Source: Lineus longissimus
Taxonomy: Eukaryota; Nemertea; Pilidiophora; Heteronemertea; Lineidae
Assembly (NCBI RefSeq): GCF_910592395.1
Contig: NC_088310.1
Coordinates: forward strand, 22,771,491-22,835,490
Reading direction: 5' to 3'
DNA length: 64,000 nucleotides
The notes below the pieces were generated by a model. That model saw only the letters and a list, made by a program, of their open reading frames with translations, ran no database searches and was not told the DNA's origin. Shown here piece by piece: positions 40,881-54,278 of the stretch (positions are counted from its first letter, which is position 1; each line of letters starts with the position of its first letter). The position numbers and the translations under genes are program-made.

Positions 40881-43800
40881 TCGTATGGCGAGAAGGCTTA
40901 TGGCAATGATTGCATTTAATGGGTAGAAGATTGTCACAAAGATAAACCCATCCTTCTAGTGTGTAAGACCTCTGATAAGCCCATTGGCAATTGCACTTAG
41001 CCTTATAGGCAAGTGATAAGGCTACCTACGTAGACCGGGCGAAAATTTGGACGATCCTTTTAACCCTTGTGCTGGATTCCATTGGTATCTGCCCAAGTTG
41101 GATCGTAGATTGCCTTTGTGTGGCAAACTGTTCTTTGCTCCAATCATCCCTATTTCAATGTTAACTTTTTTGGAAATGGTTCTTGCAAAGCATTTGAAGA
41201 AGTTTCAGTCATGATTCAATGTGCAGTTTGCCTACTTCTAAATCTACTCATATTGTGCTGTAACTTGATATCCTTTTAGAGGTGACAAATAAATATCATC
41301 AACATCTTGTATGAGTGTCTACCAAAGCAATAAAACATTTATGGCATATTTATAGGGCGTTTTGATTTCCTCTCGCATTCCTCTCACAAGCGGAAGTGCC
41401 AAGTCATGGAGATTTATTCCTAATCTTATTCTTGAAAGGTGTCACATGGTTCCCTACTATGGATACGAATGGTCCAGGTTGGCCGATTGGTATTCTTATG
41501 CACTTAGCAATTGCTTGGAGGGTGACGGACAGCTTCTGTTGATGACCACAGCCAGAGAGGATCATGAATATTTCAGATGTGTCTGTATCTTTATGGCAAT
41601 GACAATGTTGTTAATGTCATGAATTCTAAGTAACTTATTCATCTAGACCTTCGTCATGGTTTGGTTGATTAGATTGAAACGTTTTGGTGGATTAGTGGCT
41701 ACATGTATGTACATGTACTTAGAAACTTAGAAGGAAATTCACAACTTACAGAATACAATTCTCAGCTACATGTAGCTGTTTGCCATTGCTGTTTGGACAC
41801 TGGCCATCTTTGACTTTCTTGGTCTGTTTGAAAACGGAATCAGATTGTGAGCTGAACACCAATGATACCAAGCCTTGTTTTCACAGTCTTTATATTTCAC
41901 TTTGAGCTGAATCAATCAGTAAATGGAAATAAAAGTACTCGTAATTTCCTTCAATATCCATGCAAGTCAATTGCCTTGCCATCTGTCTGCTTGGATCTTC
42001 TGCTTGTAGCGATCCAACCAACCACCTGGACCCGCCTCTCCCCTGCTTCTTTATAGAGATCATAATGAACCTGAACCTGTTCAGAACCAATATGCATACG
42101 TCGACCACATCCACGTTGGCAACCTTGTGTCCGCGGAGAAAAAGCGCCAAGTTTCATTTCCTGTCCGAACAGTTTCACTGATAAATGACAATCATTGCTA
42201 TTCATTGGTTTATACAAACAGTCATTCTATATCTCTGCGATACGGGATCCGGTTGGATCTTGAAATAATCTCGTGAAATGGTCAAGGGACCTGCATTTGC
42301 CGATTGACGCATTGTCGGGAATGTTCTTTGAAATCTTTTGGCTAATAGCTGTATATATTATGACTTCGAGCTCTTGTTCATTTCACCTGTCCTTGAAAAA
42401 CTGTTGTGTACATTTTGTACTGTAATATTACAAGATGTACCAGAATGTTTTCACTGGAACCGAAAATTGTGAGTCACTTGGAACGAGAGATTCTTCAGAG
42501 CGCAAGTTGATTGGATTACATGCCGATGCACTGGGTTATAAATACATGGAAAAACACCAGCATTGGAGAGAGAGTCAAGAAAGCACTTTCCTTGGACCTA
42601 GTCCACAAGGTTCTCCCTGACAGATCTTTTACCTAGCCTTGGCCACTCCTAAGGATTACGGCATATTCAATTGATTCAGACAATTCAGGTCAGCTAAATA
42701 GATTTCCTTGGGCTGACATTTTCAATAGCGATCAGACCTTATTGAATTTGTCTCATCTGAATTAGTTCGTTGAGCTTTATCTTGGGTTTGACAGCTTCAA
42801 CTTGTCTGACCTTCTCAAGTCGATTTCAGTGCTGATTGAGTAAATGTTATGTAGTTGTTGCAGTGTGTGTAATGTACTGAAGCCTTTGGCTGGATCTGGT
42901 GAAATATACATTGATTATCAATTTCTTGACATAATTAATTAACTGAATTGTTAAAGATTGAGATTTTACCACACAAATATGTTCGGTTTTTATTTCATTG
43001 TGGATTGTTTCTTCTCGATAATACCATCATTTCGGTAAGCCATCTCTTGATGAGGATGACCCAATTTGTTTTTCTGTTAAATGTTCCGGTCATTACCAAA
43101 TTTCAGTTTAGGAAATAACTGAAATTAATCATTGCGTTATAGATAACTTTGAGCATTTATTTTGTGAAAAAATCGGTCAAAGATATTGTAAAACTATGTC
43201 AGAATGGTGCTGGATTGATTGAAGAGAGTAGTTGTCGAGTCCATGAAATCAGAGATTGGGCTGTTACAAAAACCAAACAAAATCACTATCCAAACACAGC
43301 AACCTTCATTGGATGATTAATTCCCTTGAACATGACTTAAATGACAATTTGATGCCATATTACTTAGTCCTTGTTCAAACAATGAAAATTAATCATTAAT
43401 TTAATTCTGAAATAAGGTGTTTTTGATGTGCATGTGCAGTCCAGGAAAAACATTGAGGTTATCATGGAAAACAGAGCAAAATGAATAGATTTGCTGTACT
43501 TTTCATTGGTTATGAATTAACCATTTGAGCACAACATTAATATGAATAGGTCTGCTCATGAAGTGGCCATCAATTCTCGTTAGGCATGCAGGGGACATAA
43601 TCGACACAAAAGCCGTGATTAAATTTCAGATCAATTGACCATCAAGAAACAAAAGGGAAGTTGTCATAGTGGGCTTTTCGATTACTGATGTCTGGTCGTG
43701 TTTGGAGAAAAAGCAACACCCTGTCATTTGACGTCCTTTTATAAACAAAATCACTGTCGCATGTGTGACAACAAAGTTCCGCAATATTATGAAATCAGTT

Positions 43801-44960
43801 GTGAGTCATAGGTGTCGCCATGTGGTCCAGTCAATAAATAATGGCAGGAATAGATCTATCGCAAATACTGTTAAAGGGGAAGGGGCTACAATACTTAAAG
43901 GGCCGGGTCCATGCATCTTAGTTATACATGTACTTGTACATAATTAGTTGTGAGCAAATTTCTCCATAGATGACGATAGGTGTATGTTTTGAATCGGAGG
44001 GAAATGGCATTTGCAATGGGCGGATTTCTAACTTTCAAATAGAAAAAAGATTTTCTGTTGGTGATGATTGCTTATTTCCACCTTTGAAAATGTTTTCTGC
44101 CTTATTCTTTTTAAATATGTGGCAAATTATAAGTCATAGAATATTATGATGATAGAGTGGTAACAGCAAAATTTATGCTGCAAATGCTAATAAAAGTGTA
44201 GCAGTGATGTCCATGCATGCACAGTCTAATGTACATGTTTAAAGATTATCCATAGCGCCATGCCACATTATAAAGTCACTCGAGTATGAAACTTGATATC
44301 AGGCATAAAATAATGATTTTTGCTATCATATTTATATCACGCCGGCAGTACAATACTATCGACATATTCATGTTTAACGCATGTATCTAGCCCCAGGGAA
44401 AATGTAGCATGCGCTATTTTTGCCACGTACATTTCTCTATGAAATCGTATATTTGACTCAATATTTCAGAATCCCCAATAATGATTTGTCTGATGTTGTT
44501 TAATGTGAACTGTAGAAGAGCAATGTGGGTGTTGTCTCGAGATAGTATTTTGTTGTCACGCTACTGGAGGTGTATTTGTCTATACCTCTGGCATGGCATA
44601 AGGTTCAGTAGGCGGTTTTCATAAAAGACAACAATAAATAATGATGACTTGTATTTTGAGAAGTGTGATGTTCTGAAAGACCGCTTTGAAAAAAGTGAAG
44701 TTTCCAAAACTTATTTCTGGCCTATGAAATTTTATACTGGTATACAGGCATGGGGTTATCGGGTTTAAAATGAATGCAAAATGATTTTCTACTATTTCAA
44801 GTACAATGGTCATCACCTTCAGTCTGTGATTACTCATGGTTACATGAAGTAGGAGAGAAGGCCAAAGAGATGCTTTGATTACAAATAAAATTAGATATAA
44901 TGGAAATCAAAATCACTCTTCACACATCAGTAAAACTTTTGTTCTGTTTTCTCTTTGCAG

Positions 44961-45319
44961 ATGCTGTCAAGTCCACCTCCACCTCAACACCAGCAGCATC
45001 AGCAGGATATGAATGGTCGAGATGGCAGCAATATGCATTCACCGCTACGGATGACCCTACCTCCCGGTCACCAGAATCCCGTCTTACACTTCCAGCATCA
45101 AATACAGAGTGGACAGTATCACAACGGTCGGCCACATTCACCGCTACCAATGCAGCCTTACCCAGCTCAGGGTGGCGGTCAGGCGCCCGTTCAATTCGGT
45201 CATGGATATCCTCATAATTCGGGATATTTTTCCCCTCATCAACATAGTCCAGTGCATAGTCCTCATAGTCCACACAGTCCAATGTCACACCCGTCTGCTG
45301 CTGCATCATTCTTCGCAAG
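44961..45319 (+). CDS. KIF26-like (atypical kinesin) internal exon
   Basis: This 359-bp exon enters in phase 0 after TTTCTCTTTGCAG and ends in GCA AG|GTAAG, so it gives 119 codons plus two bases of a split codon. It is clearly more GC-rich than its surroundings. The peptide starts MLSSPPPPQHQQHQQDMNG, is rich in Pro, His, Gln and Ser, carries a run of HSP triplets near residues 97-112, and ends PSAAASFFAR. Human KIF26B reads [20 protein letters not shown] just before its motor domain, and KIF26A has the same block, so I assign the exon to that family. KIF26 proteins are divergent kinesins related to VAB-8. They bind microtubules with little or no motor activity and act in cell migration, neurite guidance and Wnt5a/Ror signalling. 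The initial ATG follows the acceptor directly and is probably internal. The motor domain is not visible downstream. The family call rests on a short motif, so it is likely but not certain. Confidence 0.7.
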
Positions 45320-48300
45320 GTAAGATTATGTTGCGTGTCCTTCCTGTGACACTTAAAGGCCCAATACTTCAGTATTTTCACTGACCTCATCACGAATACA
45401 GTGTAGAAGTTCACAAGCTGGTTGGTGAATTGTAAAGTTTAAATGGATTTCAGAAAAATTTTTAAAAAAAAATCTTGGTAAAGCTTATACAGAAGTGCTT
45501 GGTGACGAGTGCGAGAAACCAATTGATTGTTATGCAGTGTTTTCATTTTCAGGATTGATTCGTAAAACTCCTTGGTAGTTTTGCAGTAATCAGTAGGTTA
45601 AAGCTCAGCTGCTTATGGCAGTCTAATGGAGTTTGACAGAGAACAAAAAAAATTAATAGGCCCTGGTGAATATTCAATTTAGATATAATGATCTAGTATA
45701 ACAAAAAGTGTGTTAATTTATCAATACAGTAGAATTCTTACACCCAGTTTGAACTATTGGTCAAATGTAGCAACAACATGGGTCTAGACTGCCTAATTAC
45801 ACTTGGTAATAGAATTAGTCGACAATCATGTCAATGGAATTGTTCTTTGAGAAAAAATTGCAACTACAGAGGTCGAGACAATGCCACCCAATTAGACATC
45901 AATAAAAGCCCTATTGGCTTGTTGATTGCTTGAGTGTCTCGATTAGACGGATGGGAAGGAAAAGAAATGATTGTGGTATTAATGAAGTCAATGTCGTCAT
46001 TACGCCAATTGATACTGTCAAGACTGATTTGAACAATCGCTGTGACATGATATGTAATCTATTTGGTTGTGATACAAGATTAATGAAATGATTTAAGTTT
46101 TTCTTCTGGAATATTTATCGAGGCGATATTATATTTTGCCAAATCAATGATTTGGGTCAGAATGAAGGCAGTTCTGTCATGAAAAATATCACCAGTTTTG
46201 ACAAATTTTGGACTTGTATAGTCATAGCCCATCCTCGGCATTGAGTGAAACTGGGTACCAATGTTGAGTACCTTCACTGTCATGTTTTCAGTAGATTAGA
46301 GCTAGGTTGCAGGGCTAATTGGGGCCAAAAATCACTTGTGCATGTGCATTAAACCCTATCGTGATGTGTCAGATTATTTGGGTGGTAATGAGATTAACTC
46401 ACTCTTGGATAATGTTAATTAAAAGTTACGATTTGATCTTTTCTGTCACGATTTTGCAACACGTCAAATTGAAGAAAAGAGGTTGGATTTCTTTCTCTCT
46501 TGCAATAATCAGCTGACATTTTACTTTCGTGTTGAATGCAATTAGAAATATTGATCACAGGGATCTATCATATAAAGGTGATGCTTTGATCAAACATGAT
46601 AAAGTCTTCCAAGTCTGCTTGCATGCTGTGTTGTGCAGAATTATCTCCGTGAGGCACAGAGATAGTTGATACATTTGGTAAAAGAGGGCAGTAGTTGAGC
46701 ATTGTTTTTTGCATATCGAAGCCAATAAGTTGAAATCTGATAAGAACGAAAGAAGGGAAGGGGGGGTACCGTTGAGATATCAGATTCTAAATTTTGGTTA
46801 GCATTCAAAGGATCTGCATGTCAGTGGCTACAAAATCCATTTTCAAAAGTTTAATCAAAATGATCGTTCTGTTCAGATTCATTCACCAAGTATGTGAAAA
46901 GGGTCCTTCAATCATTATTCATGATGGAGTGTAGGTCAAATGCAAAAAGCGAAAAAATCATTCCCATTTAGAGGACTCAAGAGGGACATGATGATCGATT
47001 GTGTTGCGCAGTCAGCCCCAGACAGAACATAATCCTAATTCACTGTGCATGTGCATGCAATTCCATCACGCATTTATAGCGGCGACTTGGTTGGTTTTCC
47101 GTGATTTTTGAGAGTCTTCAAGACGCGTCTGGCCACGCAACACTGTGAGAAACCAGGGCCGCTCAAGCAGATGTCTGCAGAATTTATGATGAGACGTCTC
47201 GGGTGTACATGTTTTAGACATATTTAGATTTGGGGCAATAGCAAACAAGAAGCCATGACTAACTCGGTTCTTCAGCGCATTGATGGCTAGGGTTTGTTCC
47301 AAGGAGTGGTTACCAAATAACTCAGGGAGGCAAATGGATTGGATGGGACGCAGGTTGGCATCATTCATTTCAAGTCTTTTTTCCAGATCTGTTAATAATT
47401 AAGTGGTTGTAATGCATTCCGATGTCATGCATTTCTACTTGGTGCTCAGATTAACCCCCTCAAATCTAAAGCAGATACTTGTATTGGAGCCAGCATCCTG
47501 TTGCAGTTGCTCTGAAACAATTTGGTTGATCATTAACTTCATGCAACTATGACTATGTCACCACCAAAACCCTGACAGAAGTGGATCCCTGCCTTTTCAT
47601 TGACTGACACTGCACTAATTCACCCCATGTACTCTAAATATACAATACATACACTCCTACACATAGACATTTTCAGCATCATATCGTTGCACTTTTATCA
47701 ATGAATCAAATTTTGATGAATTGCTAGCATTTTAAATACCTTTTCATTGGGTCATTTTAGAACGGGCACACTTTTATGAGACAAAATAAGGACATTCTTT
47801 GATCTGATGTTTTGATCGATAAATTTATTTCTGATATTTCCCCGGAACTGACCTCGCATGTGTTTGTCCAAGTTTCACTAAGCATTTTGTGCTCTGTGCC
47901 TTTATTGACTCGAAACCATCTAGCGTGAAGGACAGTTATAATATACATTGCAGTTATCATTCATTTTTAAAGCCGATAATGTTTTTTTTTGTGTCAATGT
48001 TGTTTACTTGATGAATCAGAATATGCATTTATTTGATAATGGTCATGAATGGGACTCAAAAGAAGAACAGTAGTCCGAGAAAGGGCACAGGAGGGCAATT
48101 TAACTTCTGTTCATATATTGTGAAAAAAGTATTTGGCCCAGCATCATCTTAATAGTACATAGCACTCTATTCATAGTGTCATGATTAGAGCCTTGACCAC
48201 TCCACCCTGGAGAATCAGTATCCTGAACTCCGACAGTTAATACGTTACCAGTCAAGGTTCTGTGTATGTCATGTCGTCTTCCTGAGTTACTGGGTCTATA

Positions 48301-51300
48301 TGAAAATAACATAATAAATGAATAGTGAATGCCAGATTCATATAGCAGATGAAGAACAGTGGTGAGACAAAATATCGAATCTGATGAATGACCTCTTATT
48401 GAACTTGGCTGTTAATGACCGTGGAAGACTAATCAATAAGTATCATGATCTACCAGGCCTACCAATCAAATTTCACCATTGTTAGTTGGTATTGGTCATA
48501 ACCTGCGTTGAACTTCCCGACCAGAGTGTTTGGAATGCTGTTCCTTTCCAGTCAAGTGGTAATCGGTCTGATAGGATGACGGAAATGAGTCAATTGATAA
48601 ACACCTCATACTTATTTGCAAATCGATACTTTCTTTATCAATGGCCGTTCAAATTGTGACAAATTTATCACTTGGTATATACAAGTGGGTATTGTTCACG
48701 ATATATCAGAGCAGGGTCACTTGGTGCACTCCTGAGAAGCCTTTTCCTTACTTGCTGAGCTGAGCAACAGCTAGGGCCTCCCATATCACCACGGAGCTGG
48801 TCCACCATGGAAAGGTATTGAGAATTGCAGCGAAACCTTGAGTGAATTGACTGCATACCCTACAAATAGTTTCAGATCATCAGAAGGACAAGAGAACAGA
48901 TGGGAGGAGAACCTATCAACTCATAAACCATTACAAGGGAGTCTTGGATACAAGGGGTCAGACATTTTGTTGATTTCTGTCAAAATAAATCACCCAGCAT
49001 GGTCAGTGGCAATATTTCAAAGCACAATGGTTGCTAGACTCTTGTGTGGCACACATGGGCGGGAAATTTCAAACTGACACGTTGTAATTACCCATTCTAT
49101 GAATACCGTGGCATGCCTCCGCATATAATTCATACCATGTTAGGTTAACTGATGATCTTATAGGACTCGACTGCATCATTAAGGAGGGGAAGGCTTTGTC
49201 ACACCTGGGGAAGTCTCGGTCATTAGCCCTCATAAAGTGGTCAGTTGATGACCTGGGGCCCTGATAGGTGTTTGTAAGTGGTGATGGGTAGTTAATCATA
49301 CTGAATCGAGACAAATTCCATTAGATTGGACAGATGTTGTGTCCTGGACCCAAAGTCATGTCAGTTTTATAGAATTGCCTTAACTGGTCAATTAGGACAA
49401 ATCAATGATTACTAAATATAAGCTGGTCAGTTTCTCTCCCTATGGTCTTTGATGGGATCATCAGTTATGTATTTGACCATTAGATTCAAAATTGACTATG
49501 GGAATTTTAGCTTTACGAAATATTGTGTCTAAGGGAATTATAACTAAGATTTATGAACTCATTATGATCTTCATCAACTAAATATAACTGATTACCGTTG
49601 CTAAATGCGTCTCATCAGTTATGGGTCTTGCTGTATGGAAATTTTAGCCCAAGAAGATCATAAGGACGATTTATCAACTCATCATCTTCATCTGGCACAC
49701 TGGGAAGTCTACCTAATGTAGCTTTATACAGGGTGTTCCAGAAACAATCAAGATCCAGTTTTACTGCTGACGCCTGTTAGGTACCTGCATTTCTGTATTG
49801 GCAAAGCATCAGTGGCATTCTGTATCCTCAAAATCGGGTGACCTGAAACTCTGAAATCACGAAATTCAGTGGGGCAACTTTGGAACAAAATCTGTTCAGA
49901 TCCTTATCAGTGTTTTCTGTCAAATTCCTTGACATGATTGACAGTAGTAATTGGCCTATCAATTTCTGTCAATCTTGGCACTTAAGATAGGTCAGTCCGC
50001 TTCTGTTTGACAATGGACCATTAAAGTGGATGTAAGACAACTCAAAGCTTATCTCTGCATCTTGTGAGCAAATATGGACCACCTGTTTCCCCTACCTGGA
50101 CTGGGTCCACAGGAAGACTCCAGGGTAGCGGTGTGACCCGGAGGGTGGTGACAATCAATAGGAAGACAGAATAACAATCACTGTACTCGCCTATTAGTTA
50201 TCTCCAATACTCAAATTACTTTGAGGGGTTCATGCCCTAGAGAATGGATTTTCAGTATGTGACAAAAGGTTGCTTGTCGATAGACAGATGAATCCCTATC
50301 TTGGCATTGTTACTCATTTTGCATCACATGAGATCATATTGACTGGACAGATGGACAGAAGGAAATGGGTTCCCTCAAATGCCAACGTTTTACTTTCTTG
50401 CATGTTGACACTGCCACGGCATTGTGGTCCTCCACAAGCTGGCACAAAGTTTGTTTCGCTGCATTTGAATGAAATTCTTTAGACCGAAATGCAAATACTC
50501 TATTAACCGCTAGTCACAATAATTAACATTGATTTCCAAGGTATCTATGTTTGCACAGGGGAGAAAACCTGTGTAAGTCACTTTTTTGTTTGGAAAAAAT
50601 CGAATATGATCGAAAGTCAATTGAATGTGATCCAGTCAGTAAATGAGGACGAGGATTAAAAGTGTTGGGATGTGATTTTTGTGACCTTGACCTGTCTGCA
50701 GTATAAATAAATATTGAGTTTAGAGATGAGGTCTTAGCTCTGTAAACAGTAATGGATGTATAATGTAAAGTAGGAGGAAACCAGAGACCCCAGAGGAAAC
50801 ATATGTTGTCGAATATAGTCGGCTCTCTATCACATGAGTGAAGTGGGATGACTGGAAAATTCAGCCTAATTTCAAAAGCGAATGTCGGACAGGTTTTTCC
50901 AGGCCTCTCATCAAAGTTTTTGAAACTGTCTGCTGTATCTTCATGCCAGGTTTCATTTTATACTCCATTAACTGACTTGAAATCAATAAGCGTCACTTTC
51001 TGACTTGGTTATGTGAATATTATGTCGGCTATTGATTCAGATCAAACAAGTTATTTCATCGGAATTTATTTCTGGACGTTTTGATCTTGATTGATCACTG
51101 AAAATGTGAAAGGAAATTTGAGATTTTTTGTTGTTCCACAGTGATAGTGTCCTATATTTCCTTCTGTGCACATTGCTAATTCATGAATTTTTAATCAAGC
51201 TTGAGAGGTTTGCGAGAAAAAAATGGAAGTTTCTGTTTTATTCGTTTAAGTCCCATTTGTTGCTTCACCGCTTGTCGGAAGTCACGGCGACAGACAAGTG

Positions 51301-51698
51301 ATTGATAAATTGAATTAGGTTATTGCGTGTTAAAATGAAGCCAGATTGTTCAATGAAACATTTGCCATTCAGTTGTAGATTGTTCTGTTTGTTTGCTACT
51401 AACCTTGGTTTCAAAATTCTTAGAGACCATATGTAAACAAAGTTTAAAGATGGACTAGGTCTCTTTCGTCGACACAAATTTGGACAGATGGCCCGTAATG
51501 GCTACTTCATTTTTTGCCAATAGATCAAATCAGATAATTCGGAAATGAGATCCAGTCCAAACATTCCTAATGTCTGCTATCTGAAGTGAGTGGACGAAGA
51601 TACCCAAAATTCGTGAGGGCAAGTCCCTAACAGTCTCAACAGCAGATGTCAGGGGTCATTAAGAAGGGCAAGATTACCCCCTTCTACCCTCCGCTGAC

Positions 51699-51719
51699 AG
51701 GGAGTAATTAATTATCCCT
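51699..51719. promoter_or_regulatory. AT-core near-palindrome
   Basis: AGGGA and TCCCT flank a TAATTAATTA core (51705-51714) with one extra G (51704) on the left. The core is a double homeodomain-type TAATTA site. It sits in a stretch (about 51640-51900) with several other compact, less repetitive blocks. It could be a homeodomain-dimer site in an intronic enhancer or a chance palindrome. Confidence 0.2.
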
Positions 51720-54234
51720 CACCGCAAACATTCAAATGATAGAGTTTGATTCTTAAATATCAAGCGGGGAGGAGAATTTGGTGGAATTGATTGTTGGGGT
51801 TGTCATCAAGGAGACTAATGACCCTTCTTGCTATAATTGGCAGTGATCGGTAATCAAGTTTGGTTTTAGTTTTGGCGGCTTGACAGAAAGTGATGGTCAG
51901 AGCAGGAGGTCAGGGAGACCAAAAACATGAGAGTGTTTGCACAGTTTCAACAATTTTGGTTATAGTGTGTCCATGCACAGTTTCCGTTTCGGTTACGTCT
52001 GATGTTGCACGATTCGATTCGGGTAATCAAGACTGAGATCATATCACGTAACTTGGTAAATTCAAACTGTCTTTGCCAAGCAGGGTGCATGCTTAGGGTC
52101 TAAACTCGGGCACCAATGTGATCACCTCAAAAGGGATAATGACTTCAGGAAATGGCTTGGAAACAGGACAGTGCCAGCTTATTGTCTTCTTCGAGATGAT
52201 TTGATTAATGAAGGGAGGTGGGACTTCTTGCACATAGGTGATGTCGGGGTTGGGAACGCGGTTGTACTCTCTGACTAGATATCATCAGACATTGTCATTC
52301 CCACTCAGTGGCTTTAATCACATCTTTGATTCAACAGCGGAAGTACAAATGATAATGACGTTGGGGGAGGCGCAGGATTAATGTGGGTGCTGGAATGTTG
52401 TCAGGTTGTAATTAATGACCGTCGTGTTGATGGGGTGCACTGAATTTAGAGTTTTGGGAAGGAACACTTAGCTACAGGCTTCTTAGCAGATGCGATGTTA
52501 TTTTAGGTTTTGAGTTGAAACTCTGGCAGATGTAAGAACATAATTTAAAGACTAGAGTACAAATTATTGCCAATCTCTTCCAAGCTGAACACCTTACAGT
52601 AATTCATTCCCTAAAAAGGTGTTTGGTTTTATCAACTATGTCAGCAGAGTCCTCGTTATTTCAGTTCAAGGAAAAAGGCAAAATAAATTGTAACAAATTT
52701 AATATTCTGCTCACATCATGACCAAATTGGCTTGAGAGTTTTGACAGTCAGACTGTTGTAAATCAATGTATCCAAAACAGGTGACCTCTGTGGTTCACAT
52801 TGTTCCAATTGAACTGTTGTCACTCGAAATGTCAAAATATTTTCATTGGGATTTGACAATCCTGTCATTTGATTTGTTCAGTATTATTCTTCAAGTTGAT
52901 TTGAGATTCAAATGCAAACACATAAATCTAGAATAATTCCTTCGCCAAACAAATGAAATGTTGGCATGCTTGTCTAAAATTAGTTCATTCTCGTTTTAAA
53001 TTTTGATTGACACGGTGTCTACCATTATCTTGTCCAAACCCTTTAAATTGTTTGTCGTCTGCCTGGCATTGTTTTCCTGTCTGCTCAGACCGAGGCCAAT
53101 CACCTTTAGCCATCTGCCTTGGCCACCCCTGACCATAATCTTCCGACATCTGACATTTTTTGTCTTCTTGGCATCGTATGCTATTGTGTCGTTACCCTGG
53201 AGTACTTGGTGACAATAAGTGTTGTGTATTGAAGGATGACACTTGGACAAGATAGTGACTGAATAACCAGGAGAGCACCATTGGCAGGTTGCCACTTATG
53301 GTCAGCGTTTCTGGCCAATTCTGTGCCTGAAGTGAAATCAACAATTGAAATTTAATTGGAAAGTCACACAATGTGACTTTGGACAAAACCTTTAGGGAGC
53401 ATCAGTGCATTCTAGCCTCTGGGTTGCAAGTTTGGTGAAGGAGACAATAGCTTTCTTTCTGGTGTTTCTGATGCTAGAGTCATTATAATCTGACATTGGT
53501 AGAGAAATAATCCGTACGAGTGGAAAATGTCTAAATCCAATGAACTATGTTCCCGACCAGTAGTTTGCATTCCAGAGGTCAAAACAATGCAGACGTAACA
53601 AAGTTTTACCGCATCCTTCAGTGGTCTTGTTCCACCTCATACTGAAGTGGGAGGCATAGCCTTGGGTTTCCAAGTGGAGCTAAAAAGAGCCTAGCTATAA
53701 AAGTTATGCCAACACTGCTGCACATAGTGTCCTTGACCCAAACGAAGGCAGAGCATATGTTACCAATCATCTCTTGACATAATGTTGCAAAAACAATCAC
53801 TTTGCTAATTTTCTGGACCAATTTGCCTGGATGAATTCTATGTTCCAGTCAATCACACTGATTGACATGATTGACATATCGTTAATGGCTTCTTCCAGGT
53901 GTAGCCAAGGCTCAAATAACTGGACATTTGGGTACATCCTTGTCCTCTCCATGGTATGGGTTAACTCGCACACTGAACCTGTTGGTAGTGCTAATGAGGT
54001 TGGTGGGCGAGGTGAACTCACATGGTTTACATTGGAAGCAAGAAAAATTGTATTGAGAATGAATCTATGTCAAATACTTTCATCTCATCACCAGCAATGG
54101 TCATTGAGCCTGTGAAAGGGAAAACTGCAACAGGACAGTATGATATACAGCAGTGGAATTAGATGTTCACCCCTACTGACACTAGACCCTTGTTTTGTTC
54201 TCAGAATATTGTAGCATGGTGGTGTAGAACATCA

Positions 54235-54278
54235 CACCTGAAGTGAGATGAAATCGCACCTGAAGTGAGATGAAACCA
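54235..54278. repeat. 22-bp tandem duplication
   Basis: Two head-to-tail 22-base units, 54235-54256 and 54257-54278, share their first 19 bases (CACCTGAAGTGAGATGAAA) and match at 20 of 22 positions. It appears to be a simple, recent duplication in non-coding sequence. Confidence 0.85.

Larger units (their letters stand above)
9513..44960 (+). other. Giant intron (about 35.4 kb) with scattered repeats
   Basis: If the exons at 9404 and 44961 belong to one gene, this is a single intron beginning GTATGA and ending CTCTTTGCAG. I found no homology-supported exon on either strand; the many 60-125-codon ORFs have no recognisable domains. Its contents are listed separately: the (TC)n tract, the MITE, the 123-bp tandem repeat, a regulatory-looking stretch near 30 kb, G/C tracts and the 101-bp-period duplication. 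Unrecognised exons, nested genes or non-coding RNAs cannot be excluded by eye. Confidence 0.5.

Noticed and set aside
41057-41085. TTAACCCTTGTGCTGGA, resembling a piggyBac-type terminus
   Set aside because: No matching inverted copy was seen nearby, so it is not called as an element.
44920-45414. Minus-strand 164-codon ORF opposite the KIF26-type exon
   Set aside because: It is the antisense shadow of a GC-rich, low-complexity coding exon; the sense frame has splice sites and the family motif.
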